From Bacteroidales bacterium UBA5219 (GTDB lineage: Bacteria > Bacteroidota > Bacteroidia > Bacteroidales > ML635J-15), in assembly GCA_002412425.1 (NCBI GenBank), contig DHVB01000004.1:1-29723 (forward strand): 29,723 nt of DNA, written 5' to 3'. Under the pieces are notes generated by a model. It was not told the DNA's origin, made no database searches, and saw only the letters and a list, made by a program, of their open reading frames with translations. Made by a program: the position numbers and the translations under genes. Each line of letters opens with the position of its first letter. Within the stretch, counting starts at the first letter, position 1. Below, piece by piece: positions 23,736 to 29,723 of this stretch.

Positions 23736-25695
23736 AAAATTTCTCAATATTATTATAATTTTATTAGTTGGGAATTGTCTGTTTTCACAAGAAATTCATA
23801 TTCCCGACACAATTAATCTTATTGAAGAAGTTTTTATTTATGCACCAAAAAATCTTGAAGAAACTGGTCAAAAAATTAATAGATTAGATAGTCTAATCAT
23901 AGAAAATAAATTTTTAGACGATATTTCATCGCTTCTTTCTGAAAATACAAGTGTTTTTATAAAATCTTATGGAAAGTCATCTCTATCAACGGCTTCGTTT
24001 AAAGGGACAAATGCATCTCATACAAAACTTACATGGAATAATGTTGAGTTAAATTCACCTTTAATGGGAATTGTGGATATGTCGCTAATTCCTGTGGCTA
24101 TCAGCGAAAATATTAAAATTTATTATGGGGCTGCATCTTTAAGCAAAAATTCAAATGCTTTGGGTGGCTTGATAGAGCTAAATTCTTCAACAACTTGGTC
24201 TAAAGGAGTGAAAGCTAAAATTGTAAGTCAAGTTGCATCTTATTCTTCTTATGATAATTTGGGCGAAATTAGACTTGGAAACGCTAAGGTTCAGTCTGTT
24301 ACAAAGTTATATCATTCAATTTCAAAAAATAATTTTCCATTTTTTAATAACGATATTACTAATCAACAAATTGAATATCGCCAAAATGCAGATTATTTAA
24401 AATATGGTTTTGTTCAGGAAGTTTATTTTAGATTTAATCATAAAAATATTATTTCTGCAAAATTCTGGAAACAGTTGTCGGATAGGGGTGTACCAGGCTT
24501 AACAAGCAACGAAGCTGGACCTAATAATAACAAAAATCGTCAAAATTCTGGAATGAATGTCTATGCAACAAACTATACTCATTATGGAGAAAGACTTAAA
24601 TTTGAGCTTAATCATGGTGCAAATTTTCAAAATTTGAATTATAAAAGTACAAACTATATTAATGGTGTTGGTTATTTGAATGTTGTTAATTCTTTTTCAA
24701 AATCAAATTCAATTTATAATTCAGCTTCTGCAAATTATAAATTTAATGAAAAAGCAGAGCTAAATGCACAAATTAATTATAATTTTCACTTTGTAAATTC
24801 AGAAGATAGTATTGTAAATCAGTATCTTACAGCAAAAAGACAAGAGGGTGGACTTAATGTTTCTGCATATTATGAAATTTTTAAAAATTTTAAATTAGCT
24901 CTTTTATTGCGACAAGATTTTTGTGATAAAAACTTAAATCCATTTGTCCCTGTGCTTTCGGCAGAGTACTTTTTTAAAAATAATTTGAGTTTGCGAGCAT
25001 CTGTTGGAAGAAATTATAATTTGCCAAGTTTAAACGATTTATATCTCAAACCAAGTGGAAATCCAGATTTAAAAGCAGAGATTGGAAATAATTCAAATCT
25101 TGGAGTTTCTTATTTTTTAAATAAAAAGAATTTTTCTTTAAAAACCGATTTTGAACTTAATTACAATAAAATAAATAATTGGATATTATGGCGACCAACT
25201 GCTATGGGCTTTTGGCGACCAGATAATATTGATGCTGTAATTGCTTCGGGTTGCGAAACAAATTTAATTTTTGAATATAAATTGCGAAAAGTAAAATTTA
25301 AAAACATTGTAAATTATGCTTTTACAAAATCGGTTAGAGCAGACGAAAATGCAAATCCAAACGACCAATCTTTAGGTAAGCAGTTACCTTATATTCCACG
25401 ACATTCAGCTAATTTATTTTCTCAGGTTTCATGGTCAAACTTTTTCTTTAATTATCAATGGACATATTTTAGCACACGCTACACAAGTTCAGTTGCAGAA
25501 CCGGGAGTTTTGGTAAGTATTTATCCATATTTTATGAATGATATTGGAATTGGGAAAAATTTTATTTTCAAAAAAGTTGATTTAGTTCTTAATTTTAAAA
25601 TATATAATTTATTTAACGAAAAATATAGGTCAGTTTTGTGGCAACCTATGCCAGGACGGAATTATAGTTTACAGTTAGGTATAAAATTAAAATGA
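23728..25695 (+). CDS. btuB: TonB-dependent receptor, BtuB-like
   Basis: This 655-residue outer-membrane receptor has a signal peptide (about 1-20, ending NCLFSQ), a probable TonB box near IEEVFIYAP, a plug domain (about 40-155, with FLDDISSLLSENTSVFIKSY, STASFKGTNASHTKLTWNNV and SNALGGLIELNS), and a 22-strand barrel that ends GRNYSLQLGIKLK. The start codon must be TTG at 23728 because an in-frame TAA lies at 23722-23724; the gene overlaps the previous stop by 8 bases and the next gene by 4 (ATGA), so the operon is translationally coupled. Size and position after a B12 riboswitch make it the cobalamin transporter BtuB. Without the riboswitch the substrate could not be called. Confidence 0.85.
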   Translation: MIRKFLNIIIILLVGNCLFSQEIHIPDTINLIEEVFIYAPKNLEETGQKINRLDSLIIENKFLDDISSLLSENTSVFIKSYGKSSLSTASFKGTNASHTKLTWNNVELNSPLMGIVDMSLIPVAISENIKIYYGAASLSKNSNALGGLIELNSSTTWSKGVKAKIVSQVASYSSYDNLGEIRLGNAKVQSVTKLYHSISKNNFPFFNNDITNQQIEYRQNADYLKYGFVQEVYFRFNHKNIISAKFWKQLSDRGVPGLTSNEAGPNNNKNRQNSGMNVYATNYTHYGERLKFELNHGANFQNLNYKSTNYINGVGYLNVVNSFSKSNSIYNSASANYKFNEKAELNAQINYNFHFVNSEDSIVNQYLTAKRQEGGLNVSAYYEIFKNFKLALLLRQDFCDKNLNPFVPVLSAEYFFKNNLSLRASVGRNYNLPSLNDLYLKPSGNPDLKAEIGNNSNLGVSYFLNKKNFSLKTDFELNYNKINNWILWRPTAMGFWRPDNIDAVIASGCETNLIFEYKLRKVKFKNIVNYAFTKSVRADENANPNDQSLGKQLPYIPRHSANLFSQVSWSNFFFNYQWTYFSTRYTSSVAEPGVLVSIYPYFMNDIGIGKNFIFKKVDLVLNFKIYNLFNEKYRSVLWQPMPGRNYSLQLGIKLK

Positions 25696-26774
25696 AAATT
25701 AGAAGAATAATATATAGAATTTTGTTTTTGTATTTGCTTGTTTTTGGCATTTTCATAACTTCTTGTATGAAAGATGATTTTCGTCCAATTACTGAGTTTA
25801 ACACAAATTCAAGAGGAGTATTTATTGTTTGTGAAGGGAATTTTATGTACGGCAATGCCTCGCTTTCTTATTATTCGCCTTTAGAGAAAAAAGTTGAAAA
25901 TACAGTTTTTATTCGTGCAAATGGAATACCGCTTGGCGATGTGGCTCAAAGTCTTACTATTTATGATAAAACGGCGTGGATAATTGTAAATAATAGCGGA
26001 AAAGTTTATGCAATAGATATTGATAATTTTAAAATTAAAGGAAAAATTACAGACTTAGTTTCGCCAAGATATATGAGATTTATAAATCCTCAAAAGGCTT
26101 ATATTACCGATTTGTATGCAAAAAATATTTATGTAGTTAATCCTCAAGATTATAGTTTGACAAAAACAATAAATATTGATGACGGTAGTGGAAAATATTA
26201 TAATCATTCTTCGGAGCAAATTGTGGTTTTTGAAAATAAATTATTTATAAATACTTGGTCTTACGACAATAAAATTTTGGTTATAGATACAAATTCAGAT
26301 GAAGTAATTGACAGCATTGAAGTCTTTAAACAACCAAGAAAAATTGTTGCTGACAAAGAAAAAAATCTATGGGTTTTAAGCGATGGCGGAAGCGATTACA
26401 GCGATTATAAAGGCGATGCTGGAATTACGAAAATAAATATGCAAACTCATAAAATTGAGCAAAGTTTTGTTCTTCCAAATAAAGACAATATTACAGATAT
26501 GCAAATCAACAAAACTGGAGATACAATTTTTTATGTAAATGCCAATGTTTATAGATTTCCAATAAATGCAACTAGCTTACCTCAAAAAGAATGGATAAAT
26601 GTAGGATGCAAAACTATTTATGGCATAGGACAAGACCCTTATAATTACGATTTTTATATTTCTGATGCAGTTGACTATATGCAATCAGGAGTAATTTATC
26701 GTTACAACTCAAATTTGCATTGTGTTGATAGTTTTGCAGTGGGAATTATTCCGAATTCTTTTGTGTTTAAGTAA
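25692..26774 (+). CDS. BtuG-like beta-propeller surface lipoprotein (DUF5074/YncE-like)
   Basis: The 360-residue product has a lipoprotein signal (MKIRRIIYRILFLYLLVFGIF, then lipobox ITSC with the lipidated cysteine at residue 25). The next residues MKDDF are acidic, in keeping with the surface-export signal of Bacteroidota lipoproteins. The mature part is a repeat-built beta-propeller of YncE/DUF5074 type, with blades such as GVFIVCEGNFMYGNASLSYY, IYVVNPQDYSLTKTI and ILVIDTNSDEVIDSIEVF. Such proteins in B12 loci are BtuG, which binds cobalamin very tightly and caps the BtuB barrel. It is the last gene of the riboswitch operon, overlapping btuB by 4 bases. Family call good; B12 binding follows from context. 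Confidence 0.85.
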   Translation: MKIRRIIYRILFLYLLVFGIFITSCMKDDFRPITEFNTNSRGVFIVCEGNFMYGNASLSYYSPLEKKVENTVFIRANGIPLGDVAQSLTIYDKTAWIIVNNSGKVYAIDIDNFKIKGKITDLVSPRYMRFINPQKAYITDLYAKNIYVVNPQDYSLTKTINIDDGSGKYYNHSSEQIVVFENKLFINTWSYDNKILVIDTNSDEVIDSIEVFKQPRKIVADKEKNLWVLSDGGSDYSDYKGDAGITKINMQTHKIEQSFVLPNKDNITDMQINKTGDTIFYVNANVYRFPINATSLPQKEWINVGCKTIYGIGQDPYNYDFYISDAVDYMQSGVIYRYNSNLHCVDSFAVGIIPNSFVFK

Positions 26775-26929
26775 TATTGTTTACTGTCTCAGTTATAAAT
26801 CCTTACAAGTAAGTGCTATAATTCTATTTGTAAATTCTAAAATAACAGCTTAATTGGTAGTAAAAATTTACTGAATAAAGAGGCTTTTATTTTTTCCATT
26901 TTTTTACTTTTATATATCAAAAAATGTTG

Positions 26930-26937
26930 TACTTTTG
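26930..26937 (+). promoter_or_regulatory. Candidate -7 box of the pnt operon
   Basis: TACTTTTG fits TAnnTTTG, 65 bases before the pntAA start. No TTG is found at the right distance upstream. The remaining 26775-27002 gap shows nothing else I can name. Confidence 0.4.
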
Positions 26938-27002
26938 TAGGTCAATTTCTGTTTAGCGATTGACGAAAATTTTAACTTAATAATATTAAAATATTTAAAG
27001 AA

Positions 27003-28160
27003 ATGATTATCGGAATTCCAAAAGAGATTATGCCTTCAGAGGCACGTGTTTCGGCTACACCCGAAACTGTAAAGAAGTTTGTTGCAGATGGTGCCACAGT
27101 TTTAGTAGAAAAAGACGCAGGTATCGGCTCTTTCTTTAGCAATGAAGCTTACAAAGAGGCAGGTGCAACTATTATTAACTCGGCTAAAGAGGTTTTTGAA
27201 AAATCAGACCTCATACTAAAGGTAAAAGAGCCGCAATTCAATAATGAGTTTAATGCTCATGAGGTTGATATGATGCATTCAGGACAGTATCTTGTAACAT
27301 TCCTACACCCTGCAGCACCAGCTAACCACGATATGATTCGTAATTTAGCTAAGAATGGCATTATTGGTCTAACTCTAGAAGGCGTTCCTCGCATATCGCG
27401 TGCACAAAACATGGACGGACTAACATCAATGAGTACTTGTGCTGGTTATAAAGGTATTTTGATTGCAGCTAATGCACTTCCAAAATTCATTCCTCAAATG
27501 TTTACTGCTGTTGGTATGCTTCCACCTTCAAAAGTTCTAGTTGTAGGTGTTGGAGTTGGCGGATTACAAGCTCTTGCTACTGCAAAAAGACTTGGTGCTG
27601 TTACTCACGCTGTTGATATCAGACCTGCTGCTATGGAGCAAGCAACAAGCTTAGGAGCTAAAGTATTTGACTTAGGCGTGCCTGCTGAACTTGCTATTGG
27701 AGAAGGCGGATATGCTAAATATTTACCAAAAGAATGGTTAGTAAAAGAAAGAGAAAAACTTAACGAAATTTTACCAGAAATGGACATCGTTTTCCTAAGT
27801 GCTTTGGTACCAGGAAAAGTAGCACCTATACTTATAACTGAGGATATGGTTAAGAAAATGAAACCAGGTTCAGTAATAGTTGATATTTCTATCGACCAAG
27901 GAGGAAACTGCGAAATTACACCAGCAGGAAAAACTGAAGTGAAACACGGTGTAACAATCTGTGGTATTAAAAATATCCCTGGTATGTTACCAACAAGCTC
28001 AACTCTCATGTTCTCAAACAATGTTTATAGCTTTGTGAAAAACATGATGAAAGACGGTAAAATTGTGATAGACACTAATGATGAGATTATTAATTCTACA
28101 TTAGTTACAATCAATAATGAAATTGTTCACGCTGGAACACGTGAAGCAATGAACATTTAA
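27003..28160 (+). CDS. pntAA: NAD(P) transhydrogenase alpha subunit, part 1
   Basis: This 385-residue soluble subunit binds NAD(H) in the proton-translocating transhydrogenase, which makes NADPH from NADH with the proton gradient. It begins MIIGIPKEIMPSEARVSATPETV, as in PntA and alanine dehydrogenase; the RAQNMDGLTSM loop (133-143) and the glycine-rich NAD site GVGVGG (182-187) are clear. The missing membrane part is encoded by the next gene, so the alpha subunit is split, the arrangement known from Rhodospirillum rubrum and many Bacteroidota. Followed by pntAB (70 bases) and pntB. The context excludes alanine dehydrogenase. Confidence 0.93.
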   Translation: MIIGIPKEIMPSEARVSATPETVKKFVADGATVLVEKDAGIGSFFSNEAYKEAGATIINSAKEVFEKSDLILKVKEPQFNNEFNAHEVDMMHSGQYLVTFLHPAAPANHDMIRNLAKNGIIGLTLEGVPRISRAQNMDGLTSMSTCAGYKGILIAANALPKFIPQMFTAVGMLPPSKVLVVGVGVGGLQALATAKRLGAVTHAVDIRPAAMEQATSLGAKVFDLGVPAELAIGEGGYAKYLPKEWLVKEREKLNEILPEMDIVFLSALVPGKVAPILITEDMVKKMKPGSVIVDISIDQGGNCEITPAGKTEVKHGVTICGIKNIPGMLPTSSTLMFSNNVYSFVKNMMKDGKIVIDTNDEIINSTLVTINNEIVHAGTREAMNI

Positions 28161-28178
28161 TTTTATTAATTTATAAAC

Positions 28179-28213
28179 AAAACCGACTGTTTTGTTTTGA
28201 AATGGTCGGTTTT
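28179..28213 (+). terminator. Terminator-like hairpin between pntAA and pntAB
   Basis: AAAACCGAC (28179-28187) pairs exactly with GTCGGTTTT (28205-28213), loop 17 bases, with a T-rich run after it. It lies inside the operon, 19 bases after the pntAA stop and 18 before pntAB. It may reduce readthrough or protect the upstream mRNA 3' end. Confidence 0.6.
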
Positions 28214-28230
28214 ATTATTTTTAAAAAGTT

Positions 28231-28542
28231 ATGAATCCAATTTATTTGATTTTAATTTTTATTGTTGCCACGCTCGTTGGTTACTTTATTATTAAAAATG
28301 TGCCTAGCTTATTGCACACGCCGTTGATGTCTGGTATGAATGCACTATCAGGTATCACAATTTTGGGAGCAGTAGCAGCTGTTGGTCTTTCAGTCTTATA
28401 CGAGGACCAAAGTATTGTTGTAGGACAAATTTTGGGCGGTTTAGCGGTAATTGCTGCCACCGTAAACGTTGTAGGCGGATTTGTTGTTACACACCGAATG
28501 CTCAAAATGTTCAACAAAAAAAAGAAAGGAGGTAACAAATGA
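28231..28542 (+). CDS. pntAB: NAD(P) transhydrogenase alpha subunit, part 2
   Basis: This 103-residue membrane protein has three hydrophobic helices (about 2-20, 31-52 and 58-85) and the family segment VPSLLHTPLMSGMNALSGITILGA at 25-48. It supplies the membrane part of the alpha subunit, which together with PntB forms the proton channel. The C-terminal tail is basic (KMFNKKKKGGNK). It ends with an ATGA overlap with pntB, so the two are translationally coupled. Short length is normal for PntAB of split systems. Confidence 0.95.
   Translation: MNPIYLILIFIVATLVGYFIIKNVPSLLHTPLMSGMNALSGITILGAVAAVGLSVLYEDQSIVVGQILGGLAVIAATVNVVGGFVVTHRMLKMFNKKKKGGNK
28528..28532 (+). promoter_or_regulatory. Strong Shine-Dalgarno site for pntB
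   Basis: GGAGG lies 6 bases before the ATG at 28539, inside the pntAB end. Most genes in this window have no clear Shine-Dalgarno, as is usual in Bacteroidota, so this is unusual and fixes the pntB start. Confidence 0.7.
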
Positions 28543-29723
28543 TTACTCCAACTATATATATAATAATTTGTGCCGTACTTTCAGTATTGGTTTTAGTTGG
28601 TATTTCCATGATGAGCAAGGTGAAAACCGCCGTTATGGGAAACTTTCTCAGTGCAGCATCGGTGTTTGTAGGAGTACTTATAACACTTTTATATAACGAT
28701 ATAATCTCAATTGCAAGCATGTATATTTATATGCTTGTTGGTATTATTATTGGTAGCACGCTGGCTTTGAGAGTCAAGATGATTCAAATGCCTCAGTTAG
28801 TTGCTTTACTTAATGGAGTAGGAGGATTTGCATCAGCTTTGGTGGGGATTCTTACTCTTCTAAAAATTGGACAAACAGAACAAGCATATCCTATATTTTC
28901 AGATGTAACAGCCGTTCTTGCAATAGTTATCGGTATGATTACACTTGTGGGAAGTTTGGTAGCAGCAGGAAAGCTACACAAACTTTTGCCTCAAAAGCCG
29001 GTAATTTGGAAAAATCACGCTTTAATTCTTAATTTTAGCCTTGTTCTTTTGACAATTACCATAATTTATTCAGCCTTTGTAGGAAAAATAATAAGTCAAC
29101 CTGTTGATATAGCTATAATTTTGATAGTAAGTATAGCAATAAGCTCACTTTTTGGATATGCTTTCTCTATCCGCGTGGGTGGAGCAGATATGCCTATTAC
29201 AATATCGCTACTCAACTCTTTAAGCGGTGTTGCTGGAGCTATTGCGGGTATGGCAATCAGCGATATTTTACTTGTTTCTGTAGGTGGTATAGTTGGAGCA
29301 TCAGGATTGTTCCTAACACAAATTATGTGTCGCTCAATGAACAGAAGTTTGATGGATATACTTACAGGAAAAACATCTGTTGCTGGTAAAAAAACAACTA
29401 AAACACAAGCTGTTACAGAACCTAAGAAAGATGAAAAAGCAGAGACTAAGCAGACTTCAACTAAAGATGTTTTAAAGAATGCAAAAAGTGTTATCATCGT
29501 TCCCGGTTATGGAATGGCACTTGCTCAAGCTCAACATCAAGTAAAAATGCTCGCAAATACATTTGAAAGCAAAGGTGCTCAAGTTCGCTATGCTATTCAC
29601 CCTGTTGCAGGACGTATGCCAGGTCATATGAATGTCTTGCTTGCAGAGGCTGATGTTTCTTACGAACAGCTTTACGAAATGGATGCAATCAACGATGACT
29701 TTAAAAATACTGATTTAGTTGTT
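28539..29723 (+). CDS. pntB: NAD(P) transhydrogenase beta subunit, partial (3' end outside)
   Basis: The frame starts at ATG 28539, overlapping the pntAB stop by 4 bases, and stays open through 395 codons to the window edge. About nine hydrophobic helices fill the first 275 residues, including MPITISLLNSLSGVAGAIAG. A lysine/threonine-rich linker (about 287-310) leads to the NADP-binding domain, whose markers GYGMALAQAQHQ and HPVAGRMPGHMNVLLAEADV are visible near the end. This subunit forms the proton channel and binds NADP(H). About 70 residues of the C-terminus are missing, given the usual length of 460-470. Function is clear. Confidence 0.95.
   Translation, partial: MITPTIYIIICAVLSVLVLVGISMMSKVKTAVMGNFLSAASVFVGVLITLLYNDIISIASMYIYMLVGIIIGSTLALRVKMIQMPQLVALLNGVGGFASALVGILTLLKIGQTEQAYPIFSDVTAVLAIVIGMITLVGSLVAAGKLHKLLPQKPVIWKNHALILNFSLVLLTITIIYSAFVGKIISQPVDIAIILIVSIAISSLFGYAFSIRVGGADMPITISLLNSLSGVAGAIAGMAISDILLVSVGGIVGASGLFLTQIMCRSMNRSLMDILTGKTSVAGKKTTKTQAVTEPKKDEKAETKQTSTKDVLKNAKSVIIVPGYGMALAQAQHQVKMLANTFESKGAQVRYAIHPVAGRMPGHMNVLLAEADVSYEQLYEMDAINDDFKNTDLVV

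Noticed and set aside
27605..28021. Minus-strand 138-codon open frame inside pntAA
   Set aside because: Antisense shadow of a well-supported gene.
27003..28160. Call as alanine dehydrogenase
   Set aside because: The N-terminal motif is shared, but the RAQNMDGLTSM loop and the following pntAB and pntB genes identify transhydrogenase.

Overview
The window looks like a chromosomal piece of an anaerobic, AT-rich member of the Bacteroidota, probably Bacteroidales-like. Reasons: several secreted proteins end in type IX secretion (T9SS) type A sorting domains; DUF4293, DUF5606 and DUF4465 proteins are typical of this phylum; candidate promoters fit the Bacteroidota pattern TTG-N(19-20)-TAnnTTTG; and the gene content (HydG, ferritin, rubrerythrin, PntAA/AB/B) fits a hydrogen-metabolising anaerobe. 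I see no tRNA, rRNA, CRISPR array, transposase or phage gene.

Layout. 1-288 is the 3' end of a FISUMP-type secreted protein. 289-674 is a GC-richer composite repeat with a second copy at 17720-17998. 675-1157 (-) is a DUF4293 membrane protein. 1266-3785 (+) is a two-gene unit, a MoxR ATPase plus an OstA/LptA-like protein. 3848-4742 (+) holds a small P-loop protein of unknown role and a TfoX C-terminal-domain protein. 4830-8060 (+) is a 1076-residue fused iron-sulfur flavoenzyme. 8155-11745 (-) holds an SLC12-like transporter followed by a DUF389 membrane protein broken by a one-base frameshift. 11998-14372 (-) is hydG, two tandem TM1266-type small proteins and an Rrf2 regulator. 14444-15654 is a divergent ferritin/rubrerythrin pair, and 15745-16197 (-) is a DUF5606 protein that converges on rubrerythrin across a bidirectional terminator.

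16403-17719 (+) is a delta-60-repeat/T9SS secreted protein gene carrying two in-frame TAA codons, so it is probably a pseudogene. The second repeat copy follows it, then a PIF1-like helicase with HRDC and HTH domains, then a small predicted outer-membrane protein.

21179-26774 is the clearest functional system: a cobalamin riboswitch leading a four-gene surface operon (DUF4465 protein with T9SS tail, second T9SS-tailed surface protein, BtuB-like TonB-dependent receptor, BtuG-like beta-propeller lipoprotein). The last three genes are packed with overlaps or very short gaps. This is best read as vitamin B12 capture and uptake, with two of the capture proteins exported by T9SS. 27003 to the window end is the proton-translocating transhydrogenase operon pntAA-pntAB-pntB; pntB runs off the edge, and a terminator-like hairpin sits between pntAA and pntAB.

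Nothing here is certainly a new system. The best candidates for a second look are the composite repeat placed directly after stop codons of secreted-protein genes, the T9SS version of the B12 operon, the fused flavoenzyme, and the hydG cluster with two TM1266 copies and an iron-sulfur-type Rrf2 regulator.
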